Shown one piece after another: positions 1 to 9,030 of a stretch of DNA of 26,924 bases. Position numbers and translations under genes: made by a program. Location of the stretch: positions 45,205 to 72,128 of the forward strand of contig BFEA01000799.1 of the NCBI GenBank assembly GCA_003427395.1, given 5' to 3'. Below the pieces are notes generated by a model. It was not told the origin of the DNA. It worked only from the letters and a program-made list of their open reading frames with translations, and searched no databases. How positions within the stretch are numbered: position 1 is the first letter of the stretch; every line of letters begins with the position of its first letter. Source of the DNA: Chara braunii. Lineage: Eukaryota; Streptophyta; Charophyceae; Charales; Characeae.

Positions 1-4
1 TTTT

Positions 5-36
<32 letters not shown>

Positions 37-38
37 GA
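5..38. repeat. (TTG)n microsatellite
   Basis: About eleven uninterrupted TTG triplets, starting close to the window edge. No coding context is visible. Confidence 0.95.
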
Positions 39-540
39 TCCTTTTTGACAAACATAGCCACTGAAGTCCCCTTTTTTTTTTTTCCCCGAAAAAGCGCATT
101 GCAAGGCCACTATCCTGTGGTGGTGGTACGAGAACCACTAGGATTGAGGCCTTGCCTGTGGGGTTAAGTCCTACTTCGTTTATGGGCCAAAAAAAGGACA
201 CAAAAAGGGAAGTTGTGTGTATGGGCTTAACATCTTTTTTTCTTTTTTTTTTGTATGGATCTTGAAAGGAGCGGAAGCGCTGATGGCAATTATTTGCCCC
301 TGTCCTTATCATCTCTGAGGGGAGAGGGATTGCTTTAGATACCCAGCGAACCAAAAAGGGGGGAAAGAGAAGAAGTGAGTGGGTCTGTGAAGTTTGTGGC
401 ACATGCTAAAAAAAAAAAAAAAAAAAAAGCCCAACCAATTCTTTTTTTTTTTGGTCTAATTCTATAAAGCCCAACCAATTCAATTACCTGTGGAATCTGG
501 ATAGGATGGCCTTTCAGGCCTTTCTTATTGTCATTATAGT
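39..540. other. Unassigned stretch with homopolymer runs
   Basis: No gene is seen. The stretch holds several poly(T) and poly(A) runs, the longest an A-run at about 409-428. The 15-mer AAGCCCAACCAATTC is repeated exactly at 427-441 and 467-481, with a T-rich 25-bp spacer between. The A-run directly before the first copy could be a retroposon tail, but I cannot identify a body for it. Confidence 0.6.
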
Positions 541-901
541 ATTACGGGGAACCCCGTAGCAGCCACATCCGTGCTCAAGCCTCCAGCGAGGGAACATACG
601 GCAGCTGCACCCACCAGCAGGTGCTATACCTGCTACAGCAGGTGGGCGATACCGGCCAGGGGTCAGCCAGTAGCATCAGGACCGAGCTTCTTCGATGGGC
701 CAGTCACTGTGCCTCCCCTCCGTTCCCCTCCCCCTATGAACATCAGCAGTCTCTGCTCAATCCCACTCAGGGGGAACCGATGCCTATCTCTAGGTGGTGG
801 GTGCCAAGCTTGCCCAGGAAGGTACATGGGGCCAATGGGGATTGAACCCAAGACCTCCTGAATGCCACTTAAGTGCCTTACCAACTGAGCTAGGCCGCCG
901 G
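541..901 (-). mobile_element. tRNA-headed SINE-like element
   Basis: Read on the minus strand, the first 75 bases (901 down to 828) resemble a tRNA. There is an A box TAGCTCAGTTGG (881-892), a B box GGTTCAATCCC (838-848), a foldable T-arm, and a seven-base anticodon-like loop with GGC at the anticodon position. The acceptor stem does not pair properly, so this is not a functional tRNA. The roughly 290-bp body is GC-rich and unrelated to tRNA. It includes an imperfect hairpin (about 610-645) and ends near the small palindrome TACGGGG-AA-CCCCGTA at 543-558. tRNA-derived SINEs have this architecture: an internal RNA polymerase III promoter plus a unique body. A tail typical of the class is not evident at the 541 end. 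The body motif CCCACCACCTA also occurs in the unrelated-headed repeat near 13,545, suggesting a shared core. The SINE assignment is inferred from the head; the far boundary is approximate. Confidence 0.6.
838..892 (-). promoter_or_regulatory. Internal pol III promoter (A and B boxes) of the SINE
   Basis: A box at 881-892 and B box at 838-848 on the minus strand, with spacing normal for a tRNA gene. Both match the eukaryotic tRNA consensus well, which makes this the best-preserved of the tRNA-like sequences in the window. Confidence 0.6.
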
Positions 902-921
902 ATATTCTTTTTTTTTTTTTT

Positions 922-1011
922 CGCGTTTTAAAAAGAAAAGGGTCCAAAGAATTTGAAAGATGATATTCATCATCTTTCAGATTCGTTGGACCCTTTTCTT
1001 TTTAAAACGCG
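922..1011. repeat. Near-perfect 43-nt-arm inverted repeat (hairpin)
   Basis: The arms 922-964 and 969-1011 are reverse complements with two mismatches and a 4-base loop. The ends are CGCGTTTTAAAAAG and its complement. The palindrome sits about 20 bases from the head of the adjacent minus-strand SINE, behind a T-run (908-921), and is followed by an A-rich stretch. It could be a small foldback element, a MITE relic or a hairpin RNA precursor. Nothing in the sequence decides between these. Confidence 0.9.
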
Positions 1012-1089
1012 AGGGCATTAAAAAATAAATAAAAATAAATAAAATAAAATAAACACAAAAAAACTAAAGACATAGATTAGTTACTAAGA

Positions 1090-1186
1090 TTTTTTTTTTT
1101 TTTTTTTTTTTTTTCCATGGCAGTGGATAGGGTAACACTCCGTACGAGTTGGAACTCTAACAAGTGTACACCATTGAGCCACCAGA
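1090..1186 (-). mobile_element. tRNA-like retrosequence with A-tail
   Basis: On the minus strand the A-box-like TGGCTCAATGG (1171-1181) is followed by a degenerate B-box-like stretch near 1127-1140 and then directly by about 25 A residues (T-run 1090-1114). Tail position and orientation fit a retroposed tRNA-derived transcript or the stub of a SINE. The B box is poor, so the tRNA resemblance rests mainly on the A box and the layout. Confidence 0.4.
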
Positions 1187-1302
1187 AAGGGTTTGTCTTT
1201 CCTTTTTTGGATTTTTTCAAGTTTTTTGTATGTTTGTTGGACTTTGCCCCCAATGCTTTCCTTTATTTGCTCTCACGCCTCTGTCAGACTGGAGCTGATA
1301 AA

Positions 1303-1347
1303 AAGAAGAAGAAGAAGAAGAAGAAGAAGAAGAAGAAGAAGAAGAAG
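1303..1347. repeat. (AAG)n microsatellite
   Basis: Fifteen AAG triplets in a row. Apparent lysine/arginine or leucine-rich reading frames across this region are products of the repeat. Confidence 0.95.
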
Positions 1348-1800
1348 GATAGCAACACGTCCAGGTGCAGATGCACTTGTATCACTGCAATTCCAGGTAC
1401 ATTCTGAAAAGGGTATGGGTGCAAATATCCTTTGCATTGCAGAGCGGTTTATAACACCGCCAGCTGGGAAACTATTTTTAGGGTCCATCAGGGGTGAGAT
1501 CCCACTTGCATGGACCTTATATCTAAGTTACTAATCGAACTTTTTTTTCTTTGGAAATTCCAAAAAAATAAATATTTCTCCTCTCTTCACCCTTTGCTTA
1601 CATCTTTATTTATTTATCTTTATTTTTATTTTATTTTATTTTTATTTTTTAAATTCACTATTTATGTATGTTTTTCTTCCCTCTCCCCTCCATGGTTGTT
1701 ACCCTTTCTCCTTGATTAGGTTGCCACTGCTCCACCCTAATCCCCCCTAAACTTGGTTAGGGTTTTTCTACGGTTTAGGGTTCTCCTAGCTCCCCTCCTT
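1348..1800. other. Unassigned AT-rich stretch before the retroelement
   Basis: No gene is seen. The stretch contains ATTT-rich low complexity (about 1606-1652) and, at 1735-1785, a few dispersed CCCTAA / TTTAGGG words. A 5' LTR of the downstream retroelement would be expected near here, but I find no copy of it on the 3' side. Confidence 0.5.
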
Positions 1801-2087
1801 TCCCGGCTTCTCCCGTCGGGCACTCTGGACCCGAACGGATCCTCTCCCCTCGACCGGGTGCGTGCTACTGTCTCACGCACGGTCCACCGACTCACGACTA
1901 CCTACCCCGCTCCAGCGGTCTTCTCCCTCTTACTGGTGGGCCGCTTTCTCCACAAAGCAGCCCACTTCTTTCCCCATCTTTCTCTCCACCTCCCGCCATG
2001 TCTACCCTCCTTCTTCCACCGTACATGGACGGGAGCATACCTGAGGAGATCACTGCGGTGCCATCCACCTCTTAAGCGCTCGCTCCG

Positions 2088-3060
2088 ATGGCGGCAAAGG
2101 GTTCAGTTCCTAGGGACCTTGAGACCGTCCTCGCGGCCCTCCTCGCACCCATGCAAGCGCGACTTGACGCGCCAAGCGCAACTCAATACGCTCGCCCTTG
2201 ACGTCCACCGCCTCAAGCGTTCTTCTCGTCGCTCTCCCCACCGCTCTCACACTCCATCCCCTACCAGCTCCCAGTTTGGTTCCTCACGTTTCCAGACACG
2301 GAGACGTGGTGGTTCCTCCTCCCCCGCGAGTCAGGCCCAACACTCCCCTCCTCAATGATGAGTGTCATGCCGCCCAGACTACGTCGTCTGTTGCGGGACC
2401 TTTATCGGCCCATGCCGCCCCAACCACTTTGGCCATTGTCGTAGGTGGTGCCACCCAGGTACCCGTATCTGGCCATGCAGTCTAGGTGTTGCTTCCCAAC
2501 TTTCCGCACCGGTCACGACATTACGGCTCAAAGTTTAACCTCCTCCTCCTGTCTCTGCACTCCCACCTCAAGGCACCCTACAGTTCGCCACTCCCCCTCT
2601 GCTAGGGTACCCTCTCTGACTCCTCCGCCTCCAACCTTGTGCACCTAGCGAGTGGCTACCTTTCAGACCACTCTGCCGCAGATCCAGGCGGAGATACTCA
2701 CCCTCAGACAACCTCACCCTTCACAGGCTGCTCGCCCTTCATTTTCCTTCACTGCCCCTTCCACTTCCATCTTGCGGGTTCATTCCCCTCGACCTGCTCC
2801 TTCGCCTCTACCCTCCTGCCTCGCCACTCCGTCACAGTTGCCTATGGTCGTTGCCTCCGCCTCTGTCGGCTTTCGTCAGCTGCCACGACCCACAGCCTGC
2901 TATCACTTCCACCCTTCCACCGACCCCGACTTTTGTCGTCGCAGTGCAGGCATCTCGGTCTTTCGCCTCTTGCCGTCAACACAGTGGTCCCCCCATTGTG
3001 CATCTATCGGATATACCCGACTACGATGATACATTTCGTGGGTCGAATTGGATGTAGGCA
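2088..3060 (+). pseudogene. gag: gag N-terminal region (degenerate)
   Basis: ATG at 2088 begins a frame (MAAKGSVPRDLET...) that runs 37 codons before a stop; similar composition continues in a neighbouring frame. The region is very C-rich, encoding Pro/Ser/Thr/Arg-rich, low-complexity sequence in several frames, like the disordered N-terminal part of some large chromovirus Gag proteins. The start is chosen because it precedes the first helix-like stretch and lies after a plausible leader. No catalytic function is expected. Alternative: part of this is 5' untranslated leader. Confidence 0.4.
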
Positions 3061-3072
3061 GCCACACGCACG

Positions 3073-3489
3073 GTGACGCTGATACACACTAGTAAGGAGT
3101 TGTGGTGCTCTATGCTTGCAACTAAATTACGAGGTGTCCCTTTCACTGCGTGGGAGAGTTATTATACTCATCTCGTCCGCATAGGTGAAGCTCCCAATTT
3201 CACGGACTTCACCGCCTTTCTTCAGGATCGCTATGGCACTCGTCACGATGCGACCGACGCCTTAGATTAGGGCAGCCAGACCCGATGACCCGGGTCTTCC
3301 GCACCGACAAATCTGGAACGTCACCTCCGGGTGTTTCAGGACCCCCCCCTTACCTCCGATGAGACATTCTTCTCGGAGGGCATTCTCACCAACCGGTTCC
3401 TTGTCAGTTTCCCCACTGATTACCGTACCGAGCTCTAGCGGCAGACCTTCGCATACACGAAGTAGGTCTACGAGGCTGCTCGACATAAT
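3073..3489 (+). pseudogene. gag: gag capsid-like core (broken)
   Basis: The frame shows the retrotransposon Gag signature: a Leu/Ala-rich stretch with LRGVPFTAWESY (Trp-containing), then FTDFTAFLQDRYG, then a second conserved half ending FPTDYRTEL and VYEAAR. In the family this domain assembles the virus-like particle. In-frame stops lie at 3268, 3286, 3436 and 3463. The plus-strand homology ends abruptly just after VYEAAR at about 3489, where the following segment reads sensibly only on the opposite strand. Confidence 0.7.
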
Positions 3490-4060
3490 AAGGGCACCAA
3501 AGTATGGGCACCGCGAGGAGGTATGACCATCTTGATGGCAACAAAAGCAGCCACAACGAGCCTCGAGGGTGGCGCGCTCATCAAGGGATAGGGCTCTGCG
3601 AGGAGAGACAAAACCCTGCATGAGATTCACCTGAGGAACAACGAATGTGCGAGAGTCAGCCTGTGCGGACCTGCTATGAGCACAGCCCATGGCAGACATG
3701 GTAATCCGCAAACGGTCGGCCATCGGGACAGTCTCGTCATCCAAATGGTACTGGATGGCATCCCAAAGCTCGAAATCCACGAGGACGTCTTCAATGGTAG
3801 GGTTGACCTCTGTCGTAGAGTCGTCGCCGTATTCGAGGGAACTATAGCGTCGGGAGAATAACACTCCAGACTAAGTTGGGCGGCGAAAGTGACTGGCAAA
3901 AGAGAAACGGCATCGAGTGGTGCCTCATGACTTGGTGGTGGCAGCGGGTCGCAAAGAAAACGGGGCATCGGGGAAGTAACTCGGCATCCTCTAGTCACCG
4001 ATCGGAGTCCCTCCCAGCCCCTCTCGGTTCGTGCCATCCAGCTAGCCACGGTGCTGTGTA
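3490..4060 (-). pseudogene. gag: Inverted gag segment with CCHC zinc knuckle
   Basis: On the minus strand an open frame (from 3864 down) contains LDERATLEARCG followed by a correctly spaced C-x2-C-x4-H-x4-C knuckle. The cysteine codons are at 3549-3547, 3540-3538 and 3510-3508 and the histidine at 3525-3523. This is the normal C-terminal nucleic-acid-binding motif of Gag, yet here it points against the gag core on its left and the protease on its right. The upstream minus-strand sequence (to about 4,060) has a proline-rich, gag-like linker in a shifted frame. The simplest reading is an internal inversion of about 570 bp; a nested fragment of a related element is the alternative. Breakpoints are accurate only to tens of bases. 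Confidence 0.6.
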
Positions 4061-4069
4061 CCGCTAAAA

Positions 4070-4870
4070 CCTCGTCTGTAGCCGGTTTTTCCGACCACTG
4101 AGTCGCAGTTTACCCCTTTGGCTACCACACTAGAGGATCCTCAGGACACGACAAATGGAGTTCCCTTTACCTCGCAGTCTGTCGAGGTACCGTCTACCCC
4201 ACAATAGACCGCCGCATTTAGTCCTTCCTCTCTGAAACTTCCGACTCGTCGCGCTATTCGCACAACTTATTATACTGTTCAACTGACAACTCGCGAGGAT
4301 ATTGTGTCTTCTCTCTTAGATTTGAGCATTATTCAGGCTCGTCAGGAGCGACCCACGAGACATATAAATGTATTGTGTCGTCTCCTCGCTCTCCTCCCAT
4401 ACTTTGATCGCACTCTCTCTATCATTTTCATTCACCTTGGGACATGTACGATGGTGTACCGCGCTTTATGAGATTCTGACTCGCAGGGAACTTTCGTTCA
4501 CCCTCACGTGGTTGAGTAAGCTCCTCTAGCTACCTTCGAGTTTCGTTCTCCTATCTCTGTTACTACCCTCGGAGATAACAAGACGCAACAATTCTTTTAT
4601 CAAACGGTCCCTAACCTTCACTTTCCCCTCAGTACCATCCAGCTGTCGGATAGTACACAGGCGTCTCGCTGCTACCAATCCTCCGCATACTTCGATGTGT
4701 TAAAAACCGGTTACATCTTTATCCTTGACACTTTCTTATCTAGCAAGTTTCACGGCACAAAGTTCGAATGGGTGACCGAGACACTCGTTCTCAAAACGAC
4801 GTATGGTCGGACCTATCGCATCCCCTTCATTGGCACCAGGGGCGACACCCCTCCCGACCTACCTCCCTAA
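4070..4870 (+). pseudogene. pol: Retropepsin-like protease region of pol (broken)
   Basis: A single frame with few stops carries the family pattern: a Leu-stop followed by Asp-Ser-Asp (codons 4472-4480) in the place of the catalytic D-S/T-G, then GTFVHPHVV, then a downstream ILDTFL in place of the usual hydrophobic ILG-x-P/W-L motif, then a basic stretch ending TYGRTYRIPF. The enzyme would cleave the Gag-Pol polyprotein as a dimer. The key glycine is replaced by aspartate and a stop precedes the catalytic aspartate, so it is inactive. The linker before it (about 4,075-4,440) is open apart from stops near 4,076 and 4,206. Confidence 0.65.
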
Positions 4871-5900
4871 AACCCTCGTCCTTTTGGGTCCCACCCAGAC
4901 ATTCCCTTCACTACCCCCCGCCAGTTCAATCACTTCTTGCGTCATGAGCACGTCACCCTCTACTCGGTGAACGTCATGGATCCTTTTTGCTACTCTGTCC
5001 AAAAGTGAATTTCATCTCCTTCGAGCCCGACTCCCCTGACCCTTCGTTCATCTTTGCGCTTCTCATCTCTACATTCACCCCTCAGCTTGTGAATACCCGT
5101 TTGATATCCTAGGTTCCTCCATCATTATTTGGCGAGTCCACACATACATTTCATGTTGACACAGAGGCTGAGAAACTCGCGCAGTTCACGGCCGACGTAG
5201 AGTCCGCCGTTCATGACATGATTCGAGAGTACTGCGACGTCTTTCCTTTGTATTTTTCATATCGCGATCCCTCTGATGTGTGGTGTTGAGCATTTGGTCC
5301 AACTCGTGCTTGACTATTGTGTCCACCATCAGGCATCCTGCCGACTCTCGATTTCAGAGGCGATGAAACTCGATTGTCAGCTTGAGAAGTTTCTTCGACT
5401 GGGTTTCACTAAACTTAGTAACTCCCTATGGAATGCACCCGTCCTCTTTACTCGTGAAGCGGATGAAACTCTCCACCTCTGCATTGATTATTGCGACCGT
5501 AACCGTTACACAGTTAAGAACACTTATCTCATGCCTCGTGCGGATGAGTCGTTTGATTGTCTTGCAGGCAACCGCTCTTTATAACAGTTACCTCCAAATC
5601 CGCGTTGTCGTAGAGAACCAGTTGAAGACCGACTTTAGATCACGCTTTGGCCACTAGGCCCACTAGGAGTTTATGATGATGCTATGTGGTCTCACCAACG
5701 CACCCGCCACATTCCAGACAACGATTAAACTATATCTTTAAGAACATCCTTCAAGAGTATGTTATCGTGTACCTAGATGTCATTTTGGTCTACGGTTGTA
5801 CCTCAGAAGATCACCTCAGACATCTTTGCAATGTCCTATAACGCTTACGCAAGCATGACTTTTATACCAAGCCTAGTAAATGTCACTTAAAGTGTATTGT
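4871..5900 (+). pseudogene. pol: Reverse transcriptase region of pol (broken)
   Basis: The sequence leading in shows EYCDVFP, the usual start of Ty3/Gypsy RT. The stretch 5276-5584 holds the palm and fingers motifs: HLVQLVLDY, QLEKFLRLGF, WNAPVLF, CIDYCDRNRYTVKN and MPRADE. Next come LQIRVVVENQLKTDFRSRFGH (in shortened, shifted form), MLCGLTNAPATFQTT and the active-site loop YLDVILVY at 5770-5793. The normal Y-L-D-D is therefore Y-L-D-V: the second catalytic aspartate codon (5779-5781) reads GTC. Several frameshifts and stops interrupt the domain. It would have copied element RNA into DNA. Confidence 0.85.
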
Positions 5901-5903
5901 TTA

Positions 5904-6715
5904 GGACATCATGTGTCTGACCAAGGTCTCCACATGAACGACGTTAAAATCGGTGCTATTGCGGAGTGACCCGTCCCTACATATGTCAAGCAGCTTCGCA
6001 TTTTCCTCGAACTCACGAGTTACTACAATGACTTCATTCGAGGATGCACCAGCTACTCTTACGTCCTTACCTCTACCCTCCTCCGGAAGAACCCGCCATG
6101 GTTTTGGTCGGCCCTCTGCGAGGATGTTTTTAGCCTCTTCAAGAAGGCAGTGACTTGTGCGTTGATTCTCCGTCTCCCTGATTTTAATCACCCTTTCATA
6201 GTCACCACCAATGCATCAGATTTTGCAGTAGGAGTTGTACTTTCTCAGATGTTTCTCACTTCTCCTTATTCCCCTTATCCCCATGGTCCTTACTTCCCCC
6301 CGCTTTTTGTCGACATTGCCTCTCAACTGACGCATATCCTCCCACAACTTCTCTCCACTAACAGTCCTCCTATCACATACTCCCCAACCATCGTGGAGGA
6401 TGAGACTGTCGAGGCTCGTGTTGGGGATTGCTCGGTTGCCTTCTACTCTCATCAGCTACTACATAAACTACACTGCCGATGAGCATGAAGTGCTTGCAGT
6501 AGTTTATGCCACTCAGCATTGGCGTCATTACGGGTCGTCCTTCACGGTATGTCAGATAACTCAATTGTCCAGACTTCCTCACGAAGCCCAAGTTTTCTCC
6601 TCGTGGCACGTTGGTGGCGTGATTTATCCGAATTTCGTTTCACTACTCAGCCTATCATGGGTGAAGCGAACTGTGTCGTCAACGCCTTGTCCATCGGTCA
6701 CCACAGTTGATCAGT
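5904..6715 (+). pseudogene. pol: Connection and RNase H domain of pol, with 62-codon insertion
   Basis: GHHVSDQGLHM opens the connection (thumb) part, followed by the usual FLELTSYYNDFI and LFKKAVT. RNase H begins at PFIVTTNASDFAVGVVLSQ; the first catalytic aspartate of the D-A-S triplet is Asn (AAT, 6210-6212). A proline/tyrosine-rich stretch of 62 codons (6249-6434) separates this from VAFYSHQLL and then EVLAVVYATQHWRHY. The C-terminal part (WWRDLSEFRF, IMGEANCVVNALS) lies in another frame. The domain would degrade the RNA strand of the RNA:DNA hybrid. Confidence 0.8.
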
Positions 6716-6729
6716 CGGTGATCAACGCA

Positions 6730-8335
6730 TAGGTCGGTACTGCCAGTGTTCGGATTATCGCGACATACACAAAATATTGCGGTGTAGCAAGACCGTTCAT
6801 TCATACTCCCTTTGTGAGAACGGTCTCGTGTACTGCATGGTAGATCAGGTCATCTAGAACCACATATCTGTGTTCACTCCTCTGGACAGTTCCATGTCTA
6901 AGTCGTGGTCAAGTTTTCATGACCAGGCAGTTCTGATTATATGGGCTTCCATAAGACTTTGGCTTGTGTTCGCCACCTATACGTTTAGCATGAGAGCAAA
7001 GAATTTGTAAGGAGCTACGTCCATTAGTGTCCTACCTGCAAGGAGGTGAACAGTCTGAACCACCTTCCGTATGGGTTACTCCAACCTCTACCCGTACCTG
7101 AGGGTCGTTGGTAATCCATCTCATTGGATTTTGTTGGTCCCCTCTGCCCTCTCATCATGCGAGGTCATGATGCTATCTTGGTCGTCGTCAATCGCTTTAC
7201 AAAACGTTCACGTTTTGTCTCGTGCCGCAAGAGAAGGTTAACAACAGTCGTATTTTTCATCACCACTTCAGGACACCCTTCACCACTTCAAGATGCAACC
7301 TGCCTAAATAGGTGGTTTTCAGGTTCTTCGAACCTTTCACCACTTCAAGACACCCTTCACCACTTCAGGATGCTATCTACCTAAACAGATGGTTTTCAGG
7401 GTCTTTGGACCTTTCACCACTTCAGGACCATTCAGGACTTTCAGACTGCCTAAAATCTCACTTCACCACTTCAGGATACAGTCTGCCTAAACAGGTGGTT
7501 TTCAAGGTTTTCGGACCTTTTACCATTTCATGACCATTCAGTTTTTTCAGACTGCCAAAAACTCTCACTTCAAAATTTTCATTCCTGCATTTTCAGCTAC
7601 CCGTGTACCGCTTGTGCGTGCCGCTATCGTATTAGTGTTCATGAGGTAACCGACATCGTCGCCAACCGAGCCGTGAGAGACCACGGTCTCAGAGCATCAT
7701 CTCCGATAGTGATCCGCGCTTGACCAGCACATTCTGACTACGTCTTCACGAGGTGTATGGATCTCAACTCCGCTTCTCGTCATCTTACCACCCTCGAACG
7801 GATGATCAAACTAAACTCACCAAAAAATCTATGGGTAATATCCTCCGAAAGTTTATTAGGGATGACCAGCAGTGAGACTTACACTTAGCCCACGCAGATA
7901 TTACGTACAACCACGTTGTTTCGCCAACTACTGGGATGTCGTCATTCATTGCGATCTTGATTACCACCCTCATGTACCCGTGGACTTCCTTCGACCGTCG
8001 TGGTTGCACCTACACACTCGTTGTCGTGCGTTTGACACCTAGTTCACACACATGGTGTTGACCATGAGCCGTGCACACGAGAGTCTAACCGTCTCCCAAA
8101 CACACATAGTTGTTCAATTCAAAGTTGATGACGATGTGCTTGTTGACGCACGCCACTTGCAGCTCGAAGCGAATACGCTTCGCAAGTTCAGGCGTCAGTG
8201 CTTCGGTCCATACCACATCCTTCAGGTCATCGGTTCTTACACTGTCGCTAGGCCGGTCAATTTTTATGTGAAGTTGCATGATTACCTTCGACAAGCTCGC
8301 GTACACGATGTTTACCACACCTCCTTATTGCATAT
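6730..8335 (+). pseudogene. pol: Integrase of pol (broken, with tandem repeat insertion)
   Basis: An N-terminal zinc-binding remnant is visible as GFHKTLACVRHLY with CPTC downstream (Cys codons 7028 and 7037). The catalytic core has the first Asp in LDFVGPL (7127-7129), a VVNRFTK strand, the second Asp in SDSDPR (7705-7707) and SSYHPRTDDQTK, where the third residue of D-D-E is Lys (7813-7815). Between the first and second Asp lies a 77-bp tandem repeat block. The C-terminal part (8,052 onward: FKVDDDVLVDARHLQL, FGPYHILQVIGSYTVARPV, VHDVYHTSLLH) matches the SH3-like end of Gypsy integrases. Frameshifts and stops abound. Confidence 0.85.
7261..7580. repeat. 77-bp tandem repeat (about 3-4 units) inside integrase
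   Basis: CACCACTTCA recurs at 7261, 7281, 7338, 7358, 7415 and 7464. The 7261/7338/7415 series has an exact 77-bp period; the third unit is extended to about 105 bp and a decayed partial unit follows to about 7580. Each unit contains TGCCTAAA-CAGGTGG and TTTTCAGG-GTC words. The block is T/C-rich and replaces integrase sequence between catalytic residues one and two. Confidence 0.85.
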
Positions 8336-8389
8336 TTATCACAGACCGTATGATGGATTCGTTGAACGCCCTTACGAGTGCACTCCACC

Positions 8390-8667
8390 TATCATGGTGG
8401 ACGGTCACAAGAAGTTCGTCATTTCCAACATCGTATCTCGTTGAGTTACCGGCGATACCCCTCCACGCATCGAGTACCTCGTGCGTTAGAAGGGTTGATG
8501 AGGAGGTTGCTTTGGAGCCCCTCGAACAGTTGGAGCACGCCCGGATGTTGGTGCTTGTATATGATCGCGTTCATCGAGCTGAGACATCTGCTCCTACTCA
8601 GTCGACTGATTCTCTTCCTCCTCCTCCGTCTACGAAGATTGTTAAGGACGAGTGCGTTTTCTCTTAG
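8390..8667 (+). pseudogene. pol: Chromodomain at the pol C-terminus (broken)
   Basis: After VDGHKKFVISNIVSR comes PRIEYLVR, then (in a shifted frame) EVALEPLEQLEHARMLV. This is the chromodomain fold signature: beta strands with Y-L-V-R-W-K-G, then T-W-E-P and a C-terminal helix. It marks the chromovirus clade, whose chromodomain guides integration to heterochromatin. Both cage-forming tryptophans are gone: a stop follows LVR, and the TWEP tryptophan is Leu (TTG, 8512-8514). A proline-rich tail to 8667 ends in a stop. Confidence 0.7.
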
Positions 8668-8972
8668 GCCGTTCTCCAGCAGCAGACGGACGCCACTACG
8701 CGTCCACAGTGTGCTCGTCAACGTCCTCGGTGCCTCGACGAGTGACACTCTCACCACCTATCTATCTTCGCACTTACTCACACCTTCAGGTACCCCATTT
8801 GCAGCTTCTTCGGAATATCAACGTTTTGCGTCTCTGCTTCGACATCGATTCGACTGTTACTTCATCAACCACTTCGACGACTTCAACTACCTTATCAGCT
8901 TCAACTACTTTAAACGTGACTACTTCACGTCACCACCCTACTTTGTACATGCTTTTGGATGTGTCGCATGAT

Positions 8973-9017
8973 GGTTCTCACTTAGTTGGTTCTCACTTAG
9001 TTGGTTCTCACTTAGCT
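8973..9017. repeat. 15-bp tandem repeat, three units
   Basis: GGTTCTCACTTAGTT is present three times head to tail, the last copy with one change (GCT for GTT). It follows an irregular TTC/ACT-rich low-complexity stretch (about 8,855-8,925) that would encode Ser/Thr runs. Confidence 0.9.
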
Positions 9018-9030
9018 GGCTCTCCCTGAG

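Larger units (their letters stand above)
1800..9030 (+). mobile_element. Decayed Ty3/Gypsy chromovirus (gag-pol with chromodomain)
   Basis: The order gag, aspartic protease, reverse transcriptase, RNase H, integrase, chromodomain on one strand is the diagnostic order of the chromovirus branch of Ty3/Gypsy. Every domain is recognisable but spread over all three frames, with many in-frame stops and frameshifts, so the element is non-functional. Structural damage includes an inverted gag segment (about 3,490-4,060) and tandem repeats inside the integrase (7,261-7,580). Many lesions look like G-to-A or C-to-T changes, as expected from old methylated, silenced copies. I found no LTR pair, primer binding site or polypurine tract, so the outer limits are guesses. 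Confidence 0.85.

Noticed and set aside
427-481. Exact 15-bp direct repeat as a target-site duplication
   Set aside because: Only a 25-bp T-rich spacer lies between the copies, which is too short for an inserted element; more likely a local slippage duplication.
571-947. Open frames on both strands over the SINE
   Set aside because: They overlap a tRNA-derived repeat, have no recognised domain and include the tRNA-like head itself.
1117-1534. Open frames across the (AAG)n tract with Lys- or Arg-rich runs
   Set aside because: They are created by the microsatellite, with no supporting motif on either side.
1735-1785. Clustered CCCTAA/TTTAGGG words as interstitial telomere repeats
   Set aside because: Only isolated units on both strands with no tandem array; too few to call telomeric DNA.
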